From contig JAHXIP010000013.1 in assembly GCA_025655575.1 (NCBI GenBank), positions 1 to 64,000 on the forward strand: 64,000 bases of DNA, in the 5' to 3' direction. Source of the stretch: Candidatus Thiodiazotropha sp. (ex Monitilora ramsayi) (GTDB lineage Bacteria; Pseudomonadota; Gammaproteobacteria; Chromatiales; Chromatiaceae). Below the pieces are notes generated by a model. That model was given only the letters and a program-made list of their open reading frames with translations. It was not told the DNA's origin and did no database searches. Position 1 is the first letter of the stretch, and each line of letters begins with the position of its first letter. Shown piece after piece: positions 7,745-15,867 of the stretch. A program made the position numbers and the translations under genes.

Positions 7745-9349
7745 ATGCCCAAACCGACCGTACCATCGCTGGATCCGATCAGCTTTCTGCAGACCTTCGT
7801 TACCCAGAGCCTGCGCACGGCAGGCCAGATGGGTTGTGCCGAGTGCGAGTCCAGCGTCGGCTACGTCGAGTCGATTGGGCTGACCGCCGGACCCTGCTTC
7901 GAGCGTATCTGCCGCGAGCAGCTGAACATCCAGGGGACAATCGATCTCGATCAATATGCCGACATCATTCTGCGCATTAAGAATCAGATTGGCGGTAACT
8001 TCTCGCGTGCCTCAAGCGATCCGGGCATGATCCGCGTGGTCAATTCGAGATGCCCATTCGGCGACAAGGTGCGTGAGGCACCGGAGCTATGTCGTATGAC
8101 ATCGAGCGTTTTCGGTGGTATTGCCGCACGCAATTTCGGTTACGCCAAAGTCGATTTACGTCGCCGCATCGCGGTCGGGGATACGCATTGCGAGGTTTGT
8201 ATTCATATCGATCCAGTCAAATCGTCCGATCAGGAAGGCGACGAATATCATTACGAACAGGGTGTACTGGTCAGCCGGTCGGCAGGCGGTACACGCTGCG
8301 AGAAAGAGACGACCAATGATGAGCAGGCTTGGTGTGTGACTCGCGAGAAACAGTCTGCGGACGACACAGACCGGCCAAGGATTGTCGCCGAGAGTCCGGC
8401 GATGCTGCGTGCGATCGAGGCCGCAGAACTGGTCGCACCGACCTTGGCGACAGTACTGATCAGTGGCGAAACCGGTGTCGGCAAGGAAGTTGTCGCACGC
8501 TTGGTGCATGCCCTGAGCGATCGCCGTGATCAGGAGTTTATCGCGGTAAACTGTGGCGCGATTCCGCAGGATCTGGTCGAGAATGCGCTTTTCGGTCATG
8601 AAAAAGGTGCTTTTACCAGCGCTTATAATGTACATCACGGCTTTTTCGAGCGTGCCGAAGGCGGCACCCTGTTCCTTGACGAGATCGACTGTCTGCCGAT
8701 CTCGGCCCAAGCCAAGCTACTGAGGGTATTGCAGGAAAGCGAGTTCGAACGCATTGGCGGGCACCACACCATGCATGCGGATGTGCGTATTTTGGCTGCC
8801 TCCAGCCGTCGGATTGAAGCGTGCGTGTCGGCCAATGAGTTTCGACGCGATCTCTATTACCGTCTGAATGTCGTGCCGATCCTGATCCCGCCGCTGTGTG
8901 AGCGACGTGACGACCTCAATGCTTTGACACAGAACTATCTGCGCCGTCTCTCCGCTCGGTACGGCGGCACACGCAAGATACTTGGCGAACGCGCCTGGCA
9001 TCAAATGATGAGCTACACGTGGCCAGGTAATGTTCGTGAGCTTGAAAACGTGCTCGAACGCAGCTATCTGTTTTCACGTGGACCGGTGATCGAATCACTA
9101 TCGCTCGACGGCGAGACTTCACAAATGGGTCGACGAAGTGAAACGGCCAGTGTGGTGAAACTGAAGGACCTCACAAAGCAGGCCGCAATGCGCACCGAAG
9201 AACAACTCATTCGTATGGCGCTGGAGAACCTGAGTGGAAATGTCAGCGCGGTCGCGCGTCAGATGGGTATAAGCCCGCGTGCTGTGCACCAGAAACTGAA
9301 GAAACATGGGATCGATCCACAACAGTTTCGGAGATCCGGTGGTGGTTAG
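7745..9349 (+). CDS. Sigma-54-dependent transcriptional activator with N-terminal sensory domain
   Basis: About 534 residues. The N-terminal 200 residues form a one-component sensory domain: [18 protein letters not shown], and [11 protein letters not shown] with several conserved cysteines, resembling the methanogen-output/V4R class of small-molecule sensors. A linker follows, then a complete AAA+ domain with Walker A GETGVGKE, a GAFTSA loop (variant of GAFTGA, the sigma-54 contact), Walker [11 protein letters not shown] and a GNVRELEN segment. The C-terminus is a Fis-type helix-turn-helix ([27 protein letters not shown]). The ATG at 7745 follows GAGG at 7733-7736; a GTG at 7706 with GGGAG is an alternative. 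It lies 75-115 bases after the MerC-like gene and most likely activates the sigma-54 promoter at 6117. The effector is unknown; CS2, COS or a related compound is a guess. Confidence 0.88.
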   Translation: MPKPTVPSLDPISFLQTFVTQSLRTAGQMGCAECESSVGYVESIGLTAGPCFERICREQLNIQGTIDLDQYADIILRIKNQIGGNFSRASSDPGMIRVVNSRCPFGDKVREAPELCRMTSSVFGGIAARNFGYAKVDLRRRIAVGDTHCEVCIHIDPVKSSDQEGDEYHYEQGVLVSRSAGGTRCEKETTNDEQAWCVTREKQSADDTDRPRIVAESPAMLRAIEAAELVAPTLATVLISGETGVGKEVVARLVHALSDRRDQEFIAVNCGAIPQDLVENALFGHEKGAFTSAYNVHHGFFERAEGGTLFLDEIDCLPISAQAKLLRVLQESEFERIGGHHTMHADVRILAASSRRIEACVSANEFRRDLYYRLNVVPILIPPLCERRDDLNALTQNYLRRLSARYGGTRKILGERAWHQMMSYTWPGNVRELENVLERSYLFSRGPVIESLSLDGETSQMGRRSETASVVKLKDLTKQAAMRTEEQLIRMALENLSGNVSAVARQMGISPRAVHQKLKKHGIDPQQFRRSGGG

Positions 9350-9412
9350 GCTGTTGTCAAAAAGCTCAGAGAGGACAGAAGCTAAGTTAAGCAAACTAAT
9401 GATGGGGCAGGA

Positions 9413-9433
9413 CTCTCCTATTACTCAGGAGAG
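9413..9433 (+). other. Hairpin downstream of the activator gene
   Basis: CTCTCCT (9413-9419) pairs with AGGAGAG (9427-9433) across a seven-base loop. No T tract follows, so this is only a possible weak terminator or 3' end structure for the activator transcript. The stretch 9350-9580 otherwise holds only the terminator of the opposite-strand cytochrome gene. Confidence 0.4.
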
Positions 9434-9517
9434 ATCGTCGTTCACAGCGCCTGTTTATTCACATTGAACATCATCGCTGAACTTTCGGTGCTGCCTCCAA
9501 GTTGACTATAGCCCCAC

Positions 9518-9547
9518 AAAAAAGGGGTACGGCAATGACCGCACCCC
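9518..9547 (-). terminator. Rho-independent terminator of the octaheme cytochrome gene
   Basis: On the minus strand the stem GGGGTGCGG (9547-9539) pairs with CCGTACCCC (9532-9524) with one mismatch, followed directly by six T residues (9523-9518). It lies about 35 bases beyond the stop codon of the gene at 9581 and is in the right orientation. Confidence 0.85.
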
Positions 9548-9580
9548 TGAGTTGATATGGGCAAGACGCCCGAATTTTTT

Positions 9581-11041
9581 TTATTTAGCGGCTACTTTTT
9601 TCGCATCGTGCTCTGCGCGCATCCGTTTGGCTTCTTCAAGAATGGTGTTGACAGCCGTTTTCAAAGGCGCCCAACCATACCAGTGCATGTAGTCGTTGCT
9701 GGCGTGGAAAGCACCCTGGAAGGTCCGTTGGCGATACTCCAACATGATCAGGTAGAGTTCCTGTTCAATGCTGGTCTTTGCCTCATAGTATTGCAGTAGA
9801 TCCGGTGCATATTTCCATCCTTCCGGTTTCTCCAGGATGCCGTCCTTGTAGAGCGCCTGCACGACTGCAATCGCTTTGGCAAACTCGTGGTCTGCCGCTT
9901 TGATAATCTCATCGGAGGCCTTGAAGTGCTCATCGACGAATCCCTTGGCGTGGCACTTGTTGCAGGTCGTCTTCATTTTTGTGCGCTCGGCATTAAACGC
10001 CTCTGGACCCCGTGCGGCCTGACCCTGAACCACGATCTCGATGAAGCGCTCGGTGGGCTGCAGCGATGCATCAAGAATACCTGCGGCCTGCAGAATCAGC
10101 GCCCGATCAAAGGTCCATTGTGGATCGTCATCCACATCCATATAGTGACCGGAGGGTAGTGCCGAGGCCAATTTCGTCAATGGATCTTTAAGAGAAGGCG
10201 CAACATCGATCAATGCCAGCACGTTCTCCTTGGTGGGGATACGCAGACCCAGGAAGCCCCATGCGGTACGGACTTCATGGTCGCCTTCACTCAGATGACA
10301 GGTCTGGCAAGTTGGGGCGCGACCTCCCTCATTCACGTGTCCTTCGATCTGCCACACGATGCCGTGCTTGGCGGATGTGTACATCTCCCACTGTGGATGA
10401 TCGAATCCCATGTGGCAGTTGGAGCAGGCACGGGGATCCTTGGCTTCCGATGCCTTGAAGCTGTGACGGGTGTGGCAGGCATCGCACTGCGCATTGCCAT
10501 AGCGATAGGTTGCTGCCTCTTTGCCGCCGTCACTCTTCACCTCACCCAAATTGCCCTGGGTTACCGCAAGCAGTCCTTTCTCACCGATTTTATGGCAACC
10601 AGAGCAACCGCGATAACCTTGTTCGGTGATAGATCCAGGCTGTCCATGCCAGGCTATTTGAGATTTCATGGCCAGCCAGGCCAAGTTGTGCTTGCCGTCT
10701 CTATGTTGACGTGCCTGCTTTTTATGACACTCGCCACAGATCTCTGTAGTAGGCATCTCAGCCTTTGCAACGTCGTCCATAGTCTTGTGATCCGTGCCAT
10801 GGCAGTCGTGACAGCGGACCTCATCTTCCGCCTTCTTGGTATTGGCATGGGGTCCTTCCATATGCTGTTTGACGATGCCTGGATTGACATTGACATGGCA
10901 GCCTACACAGTCGGCTTGCGCCTTCTGATCTTCATCAAAAGTTTTTGTGGCTGTATCGGCCGCAAATGAGAGACTGCTCAGTACAAGGAAAAGTAGGGCG
11001 GTAAAAATAGAAGGCAGCAGAAGTCGATGGCGTTTCATCAC
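9581..11041 (-). CDS. Octaheme cytochrome c of the hydroxylamine oxidoreductase family
   Basis: A 486-residue periplasmic protein with a signal peptide (residues about 1-27) and eight CXXCH heme-binding motifs at about residues 45, 77, 102, 146, 186, 206, 245 and 360. The motif spacing, the APTCQTCHLSEGDHEVRTAWGF segment split around residues 242-262 and the C-terminal GAFHASNDYMHWYGWAP-type segment (residues about 443-459) are characteristic of HAO-like octahemes. In nitrifiers HAO oxidises hydroxylamine; in other bacteria relatives reduce nitrite or hydroxylamine. Here no cytochrome c554, cM552 or amo genes lie nearby, so nitrification is unlikely and a reductive or detoxifying role is more probable. 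Whether the crosslinking tyrosine of true HAO is present (Tyr near 451) needs an alignment. It is a single-gene unit with its own terminator and an FNR-type promoter. Confidence 0.9.
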   Translation of the reverse strand: MMKRHRLLLPSIFTALLFLVLSSLSFAADTATKTFDEDQKAQADCVGCHVNVNPGIVKQHMEGPHANTKKAEDEVRCHDCHGTDHKTMDDVAKAEMPTTEICGECHKKQARQHRDGKHNLAWLAMKSQIAWHGQPGSITEQGYRGCSGCHKIGEKGLLAVTQGNLGEVKSDGGKEAATYRYGNAQCDACHTRHSFKASEAKDPRACSNCHMGFDHPQWEMYTSAKHGIVWQIEGHVNEGGRAPTCQTCHLSEGDHEVRTAWGFLGLRIPTKENVLALIDVAPSLKDPLTKLASALPSGHYMDVDDDPQWTFDRALILQAAGILDASLQPTERFIEIVVQGQAARGPEAFNAERTKMKTTCNKCHAKGFVDEHFKASDEIIKAADHEFAKAIAVVQALYKDGILEKPEGWKYAPDLLQYYEAKTSIEQELYLIMLEYRQRTFQGAFHASNDYMHWYGWAPLKTAVNTILEEAKRMRAEHDAKKVAAK

Positions 11042-11224
11042 CTTTCCTCCAGTTATGATTGACTGTTGCTTTTATAAGGAACTCGCCAAAAACTGCTAGG
11101 ATCAGTTCCCTGGTCCTAAGAGGAGTGAAACTGCTGACAACCTCTCAAGTCTTGTCATGCAAGTAATATTTCTTATTACGGATGAATTAAAAAATCACCT
11201 TAAGGATTTCTTAATTATCTACAA

Positions 11225-11265
11225 ATTAGAGGGTATTGGATGGGGCTGGCATTGACTTAAGTCAA
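11225..11265 (-). promoter_or_regulatory. FNR/DNR-type class II promoter of the octaheme cytochrome gene
   Basis: A perfect dyad TTGACTTAAGTCAA lies at 11252-11265, matching the TTGAY-N4-RTCAA pattern of the CRP/FNR superfamily (FNR, Anr, Dnr). On the minus strand, TCTAAT at 11230-11225 makes a plausible -10 box; its centre is 31 bases from the dyad centre, the geometry of a class II (-41.5) activator site. The start codon is about 175 bases farther on, leaving a long leader. This predicts induction by low oxygen or nitric oxide. The 304-base gap 11042-11345 has no other feature that I can support apart from the GGAGG ribosome site just before the gene. Confidence 0.72.
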
Positions 11266-11345
11266 ATCTTCATTGGTGTGATGATTGTGCAGTCTTGCTC
11301 GGTTAAACCTAGTTGCGCCTAATTGTTTTGCTATCGACTGTCATC

Positions 11346-12158
11346 CTATTGAGTCAATTCAGACAATATGGCATCGATAGCACGCATAATCTCTTCGGAC
11401 TTCTGTTGATTAAGTGCATCGGGGTGGGGCGAGGCGAATTGACCGGCATCGTTGTCGAAATATTGCCCGGAAGCAGCTGCAAACTCATCGTCCAGTGCGG
11501 CGCGGATCAAGATTTCCGCGCCGATGCGGATATCACCGCCTGCTACGCCAAAGGCCTGTTTCACCATTTTTGTGCCGAGCATCGACCCGGGGTTAACAGC
11601 GATGATGGCGGGACCGTCATCCTTGAGTGAAATCGCCATACTGCGAGACCACATGGTAAGTGCCAGTTTGCTTTGTGCGTATGCGGCGAAGTCATCGGAC
11701 AGTCTGACCCGTCCTGCCAGCGCCCCCGGATTGACAGGTGACTGGGCTGCAGAGGAGAGATTGATTACCCGTCCGGAGGCGCCAATTAACGGTAACAGGC
11801 GTTGAGTCAGGAGGTAGGGCGCGATTGTGTTCACCGCGAAACGTGCGTCGAGTCCGTCCGGTGTTCGCGGATCGGATATGTTGAAGACGCCTGCGTTGTT
11901 GATCAGCACGTCAAGGCGTTCGTGTCGTTCTGCTACAGCCTCGGCAAGTGCTGTGACATCGGCGATGCGTGATAGATTAGATATGCAGCTTTCAACCCGT
12001 CCGTTATCCGAAAGTGCTGAGAGTGTTTTTTCAGCGTCAGCCAATTTTGCCGCGTTGCGCCCGTGCAGCAGCACGTGGTGTCCCTGAGCAACCAGCATTT
12101 TCGCCGTCTCCAACCCGATGCCATCGGTAGAGCCGGTGACTAGAATGGTTTTCTGCAT
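11346..12158 (-). CDS. Short-chain dehydrogenase/reductase
   Basis: About 270 residues in the classical SDR fold. The N-terminus ILVTGSTDGIGLETA gives the TGxxxGIG NAD(P)-binding motif, LINNAG (residues about 84-89) is the NNAG motif, and YAQSKLAL provides the catalytic YxxxK with a Ser in the INLSSAAQ strand. An Arg in the HGRN segment after the second strand suggests NADPH preference. The ATG at 12158 follows GAGGGGGA at good spacing; an upstream in-frame ATG at 12200 would overlap the preceding gene. It is the last gene of a four-gene minus-strand run (quinone-oxidoreductase-like, ABM, luciferase-like, SDR). Substrate unknown. Confidence 0.9.
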   Translation of the reverse strand: MQKTILVTGSTDGIGLETAKMLVAQGHHVLLHGRNAAKLADAEKTLSALSDNGRVESCISNLSRIADVTALAEAVAERHERLDVLINNAGVFNISDPRTPDGLDARFAVNTIAPYLLTQRLLPLIGASGRVINLSSAAQSPVNPGALAGRVRLSDDFAAYAQSKLALTMWSRSMAISLKDDGPAIIAVNPGSMLGTKMVKQAFGVAGGDIRIGAEILIRAALDDEFAAASGQYFDNDAGQFASPHPDALNQQKSEEIMRAIDAILSELTQ

Positions 12159-12174
12159 GAATCCGTCCCCCTCA

Positions 12175-13140
12175 TTAAGAGAAGTCTGGCAGGATCTCAT
12201 CGGCCAGACGAGTCAGTGTTGTCTCAACGTCTGCCTGGTTGAAGCGCAGGTTCAGTGCAACATGATTGATGCCGATTTCCTCCAGCGATTTCAGATGGGC
12301 ACGTAGATGGTTTGTGCCTAAGCGATAGCCTAAATGGATCGGTTGTGGAGGCGTATCAGGATCGTCAGCCAGGTCGATATAGAGCGATTGCACTGCGGGT
12401 TTGGCGGAGCCGCCGGCAGCCTTGATCCGTGCCCGCCAGCCGCTGATGACTTTCGCCTGCGCGTCGATCCCGCGGGGATAGGTGATCCAGCCTTCGCCGT
12501 TGCGCGCGATCCAATCTGGGGCTTGCTGGCTGCCGCCTGTAATCAGCAGCGGCAGTTTACCGGAGGCCGGTTTGGGCAGCATGTCCATTCCGCCATAGGG
12601 GCTGCCATAGGTGTTCTCGAACGCCGGTGAGTCCTCCCACATGCGCCTGATATAGTCGAAGCTTGCGCGAAAGCGGTCGCCACGGTCGGCAAAGGGGAGG
12701 TTGAGTGCTGGATACTCCTCCGGCCGGTCCCCCGACGCGACACCGAGGATGAGTCGCCCGCCCGATAACACGTCGACACTGGCGGCAGCCTTGGCTACAT
12801 GCGCAGGATGACGCAGCGGCAGTATGATACTGGCGACGCCAAGTGCGATTCGCTCAGTCCGGGCAGCCAGCAGGCCGAGGTAGACGAAGGGATCGAAGCA
12901 CTGTCCTGCATCCCCGAATGACGGTACGTTGAACGGTACGTCCCGTAACCAGATGGCGGAAAATCCCAGTTCCTCGGCCAGTTGCACCCGCTCCACATGA
13001 CGGGTCATGGTTGGCACCGGGCCCGATGAATAGCTCTCCAGCGGCACCACCAGACCAAGGCTCAAGCTGCCGGGACGGAATAGGGTGTTGTATCCCCTGT
13101 TGATAGGCTGGAATGCTTGATCATCGGCATGTTTCAGCAT
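12175..13140 (-). CDS. Luciferase-like (LLM class) flavin-dependent oxidoreductase
   Basis: A 321-residue TIM-barrel protein of the bacterial luciferase-like monooxygenase superfamily. It matches the subgroup annotated as luciferase-type oxidoreductase BA3436: GLVVPLESYSSGPVPTM near residue 30, LAEELGFSAIWLRDVPF around residues 54-70, VASIILPLRHPAHVAK, and SGGRLILGVASGDRPEEY near residues 127-145. Such enzymes use F420 or FMNH2; FMN is more likely in a gammaproteobacterium. It lies 16 bases upstream of the SDR start, so they are co-transcribed. The partner flavin reductase is not in the window. Substrate not known. Confidence 0.88.
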   Translation of the reverse strand: MLKHADDQAFQPINRGYNTLFRPGSLSLGLVVPLESYSSGPVPTMTRHVERVQLAEELGFSAIWLRDVPFNVPSFGDAGQCFDPFVYLGLLAARTERIALGVASIILPLRHPAHVAKAAASVDVLSGGRLILGVASGDRPEEYPALNLPFADRGDRFRASFDYIRRMWEDSPAFENTYGSPYGGMDMLPKPASGKLPLLITGGSQQAPDWIARNGEGWITYPRGIDAQAKVISGWRARIKAAGGSAKPAVQSLYIDLADDPDTPPQPIHLGYRLGTNHLRAHLKSLEEIGINHVALNLRFNQADVETTLTRLADEILPDFS

Positions 13141-13186
13141 GTTGAACTCCGGTCTTATAGACTTCTATGATGACTGAGCCTGCAGA

Positions 13187-13477
13187 TCAGGCAATGTGCG
13201 TCATTTCATTGAGCGTGAATTCGTCAACTGCCCTGTCGGTTACAGCCAGGTAGTCCTGCAAATGCTTGTTGTCCATATGCGCCTGCCATAGTTCGCGGGA
13301 TTCCCAATGCTCGTAAAACAAAAAATGGGCTGGATTTTCATTGTCCCGATGCAGGTCGTATATCAGACATCCTGCTTCGTCACGGGTGATGTCGATCAGC
13401 TTTTCAAGCTCCGTTTTTACCAGATCAACGCTATCGGTTTTGGCGGTGATGTTGGCGATGATGGTTAGCTTAGCCAT
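13187..13477 (-). CDS. ABM-domain (YgiN-like) putative quinol monooxygenase
   Basis: A 96-residue dimeric alpha/beta-barrel protein. The pattern KLTIIANITAK, then LEKLIDITRDEAGCLIYDLHRDNENPAHFLFYEHWES and the SRELWQAHMDNKHLQ stretch, is typical of the antibiotic biosynthesis monooxygenase family that includes YgiN quinol monooxygenase. These enzymes work without cofactors or serve as small-molecule traps. It lies between the quinone-oxidoreductase-like gene and the luciferase-like gene with gaps of about 47 bases, forming one likely operon for quinone or reactive-electrophile handling. Confidence 0.88.
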   Translation of the reverse strand: MAKLTIIANITAKTDSVDLVKTELEKLIDITRDEAGCLIYDLHRDNENPAHFLFYEHWESRELWQAHMDNKHLQDYLAVTDRAVDEFTLNEMTHIA

Positions 13478-13524
13478 CTTTGTTTCCTCGATTATGTTGG
13501 ATGTAGAAGCTAAATTCGTTTCGT

Positions 13525-14553
13525 TCAGAAACCTGCCAGTACAATCTTTCCGATGGATCGGCCGGATTCCAGTTCTGCGTGCGCAGCCTTCAGGTTGCCG
13601 GCATTGATCGTGCCGAGGTTTTTGCCGACGGTTGTCTCAATGTCACCCTGATCGATCAAATCCGCTACACGGTTGAGCAGGCGACCCTGCTCATCCATGT
13701 CGGCAGCCTTGAACATGGAGCGGGCGAACATGAATTCGATATGCAGTGACTGGCTCTTGAGCTTCAGCTTCATCACATCCAGAGGCTGACTCGGGTCGTC
13801 AATCATGGCGATCCTGCCGAATGGTGCCAACAGCTCCGTATAGCTCTCGAAGTAGGATTCGGTACTGTTCAGACTGGCAACATGCGTCGCCTGGCCGATA
13901 TCCAGGGCCTCGATCTGTGGTTGCAGGGATTGGGTGTGATCGATCACATGATCTGCTCCCAGTTTCTTCACCCAAGCCCGCGAGTTATCGCGTGACGCAG
14001 TGGCGATGACGGTGGCACCGGTGATGGCTTTGGCCAGCTGCAGTAAAATCGAGCCAACGCCACCGGCTGCGCCAACCACCAGAATCACCTCATCGGATTT
14101 TTCAGTTGACCCTGGGGATCGCTGTTGTATGGACAGATGCTCGAACAGCAGCTCCCATGCCGTGATCGTTGTGAGTGGCAGCGCGGCGGCTTCGGCATCG
14201 GAGAGGCTTTTGGGTTTGTTGCCGACCAGGCGTTCATCGACCAGCTGATATTCGGCATTGCTGCCCTGGCGGTTGAGATCGCCGGCGTAGTAGACAAGAT
14301 CCCCCGGCTGGAATCGTGTGGACGCCTCTCCCGTGGCAACAACCTCACCCACGGCATCCCAGCCAAGGACTTTGACGTCACCCTCGGCAGGAGAGACTCT
14401 CTGGCGGATTTTGTAATCCACCGGATTGACCGCAATCGCTTTGATCTTGACGAGCAGGTCATGTCCGGTCGCTGTGGGTTGAGGCAGCTCGATATCGGTT
14501 AAAGAGGCTGGGTCATCGATTGGCAGTGATTTTTTGTATCCGATCGCTTTCAT
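13525..14553 (-). CDS. Zinc-type alcohol dehydrogenase-like / quinone oxidoreductase family protein
   Basis: About 342 residues of the medium-chain dehydrogenase/reductase superfamily, in the zinc-independent ZADH/quinone-oxidoreductase branch. The N-terminal GroES-like domain contains VNPVDYKIRQR and VLGWDAVGEVVATGEAS; the Rossmann part carries LVVGAAGGVGSILLQLAK (residues about 155-172), the NADPH-binding loop. The ATG at 14553 is preceded by GGAAG at proper spacing; an ATG at 14607 would add 18 atypical residues. Expected reaction: NADPH-dependent reduction of quinones or enones. It is divergent from the LysR gene at 14657, which probably controls it. Confidence 0.9.
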   Translation of the reverse strand: MKAIGYKKSLPIDDPASLTDIELPQPTATGHDLLVKIKAIAVNPVDYKIRQRVSPAEGDVKVLGWDAVGEVVATGEASTRFQPGDLVYYAGDLNRQGSNAEYQLVDERLVGNKPKSLSDAEAAALPLTTITAWELLFEHLSIQQRSPGSTEKSDEVILVVGAAGGVGSILLQLAKAITGATVIATASRDNSRAWVKKLGADHVIDHTQSLQPQIEALDIGQATHVASLNSTESYFESYTELLAPFGRIAMIDDPSQPLDVMKLKLKSQSLHIEFMFARSMFKAADMDEQGRLLNRVADLIDQGDIETTVGKNLGTINAGNLKAAHAELESGRSIGKIVLAGF

Positions 14554-14619
14554 GGTATGGCTTCCGTTGATGATTCGCTGGAGGCAATAGTAGATCTTGA
14601 ATGCCATGCAATAAACGGC

Positions 14620-14638
14620 ATAATAAAAGAAAGATTAT
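14620..14638. promoter_or_regulatory. LysR-type operator dyad between divergent genes
   Basis: ATAAT-N9-ATTAT at 14620-14638 is an interrupted AT-rich dyad of the T-N11-A kind bound by LysR-type regulators. It sits between the start of the oxidoreductase gene (14553, minus) and the start of the LysR gene (14657, plus), the standard place for autoregulation and divergent target control. Confidence 0.6.
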
Positions 14639-14656
14639 CAAAATATAATAGAAAAT

Positions 14657-15640
14657 ATGCAGCTGGAAGATCTTCAAATCGTCCTCAAAGTGGCTGAACT
14701 CCGCAGTATTACCGCTGCGGCAACCAGTTTGGATATGCGCACTGCGACGGCCAGCGCCGCATTGAAGCGGGTTGAAAATATCTTGGGTGCAGAGCTGTTT
14801 GTCCGCACCACACGGAAACTGCGGCTCTCCAGTGCGGGTGAGAGGTATATTCCCCAGTGCGAGCAGGCCCTGCTGATGTTGGATCAGGCCAGGCAGAATA
14901 TGAAGGATGACCTGGATATTGTCGACGGCGAACTACGCATCACGCTGTCATCTGACCTGGGCCGGAATCTGGTTCTTCCCTGGCTCGATGAATTCATGGA
15001 AAACCACCCGAAGGTGACTCTGAAATCGCATATTACCGATAGCAACATCGACTTTTATCGCGACTCTGTCGATATCGCACTACGCTACGGTTCTCCCAGC
15101 GATGCGAATCTTTACGGGTTCAAGATCTGCAATGTGCCGGGTCTGCTCTGCGCATCACCGGCGTATCTGGAGAAAAACGTCACGCCAAGCCACCCTCATG
15201 ACTTGCCAGCACACAACGGGCTTTTTTACCAGCTCTACGATAAAACGCACGATGTGTGGCAGTTCTCGCGCGGCGGAACGGAATACAAGATCAAGATGAG
15301 CGGTAACCGCGCCTCCAACGATGGGGATCTTGTCAGACGCTGGTGCGTCGCGGGGAAGGGTCTCGCAGTCAAATCCTGCCTAGATATGTCGGCTGATCTA
15401 CTATCAGGAAAAGTGGTCCCTCTCATGCCGGAGTTCAAAGCCGCCTCTACTGAACTATGGCTTATCTTCCCGAGCCGACAATCATTACACCGGCCACCCG
15501 GCTACTCAGGGATATGCTTAAAGAGAAATGTACTGGCGTTTTGGATCAACTCATCGATAAAGGTTTTATTAACGAAAGCGTTCTCGCCTAGAAAATGGAT
15601 AGAGAATAATGGGACTCACTTAAAGGGGGTTGATTCGTAA
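14657..15640 (+). CDS. LysR-family regulator with a frameshifted C-terminus
   Basis: The first 276 residues are a normal LysR protein: N-terminal winged helix (LQIVLKVAELRSITAAATSLDMRTATASAALKRVE, split across residues 5-39) and most of the substrate-binding domain of the AaeR/PA2877-like type, ending ELWLIFPSRQS. After codon 276 (base 15484) the read frame gives 51 residues unlike the family. Reading from 15487 in the next frame gives TPATRLLRDMLKEKCTGVL and then DQLIDKGFINESVLA, stopping at 15589-15591, which is the expected LysR end. One base appears to be missing near 15484-15487. The product may still bind DNA but lacks the native C-terminal helix. It faces the oxidoreductase cluster. 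Confidence 0.85.
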   Translation: MQLEDLQIVLKVAELRSITAAATSLDMRTATASAALKRVENILGAELFVRTTRKLRLSSAGERYIPQCEQALLMLDQARQNMKDDLDIVDGELRITLSSDLGRNLVLPWLDEFMENHPKVTLKSHITDSNIDFYRDSVDIALRYGSPSDANLYGFKICNVPGLLCASPAYLEKNVTPSHPHDLPAHNGLFYQLYDKTHDVWQFSRGGTEYKIKMSGNRASNDGDLVRRWCVAGKGLAVKSCLDMSADLLSGKVVPLMPEFKAASTELWLIFPSRQSLHRPPGYSGICLKRNVLAFWINSSIKVLLTKAFSPRKWIENNGTHLKGVDS

Positions 15641-15672
15641 TATGAAAGTTCTTGTGGGATTCTCATTACATT

Positions 15673-15693
15673 TGGTGGGGCCTTGTCCCACCA
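15673..15693. repeat. TGGTGGGGC-type intergenic palindrome
   Basis: TGGTGGG (15673-15679) pairs with CCCACCA (15687-15693) around GCCTTGT. It belongs to the same family as the elements at 25087-25107 and 35119-35183. It lies downstream of the LysR gene, where it might also help stop transcription. Confidence 0.6.
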
Positions 15694-15867
15694 TTGCGTT
15701 GTGGGAAACCAGAGAAATCGATAATTCTGCTAGTTAAAAAAGAGGGTGATTCCTTTTCTGGGCAGCATATTTATCCGGTATGCTATTGTGCAATCCGGTG
15801 AAACTCACAATAGTGGATCAGCCGGCAGCTTATGCCATAAATATCTAGAGACAGGCATTCTTAGTGT

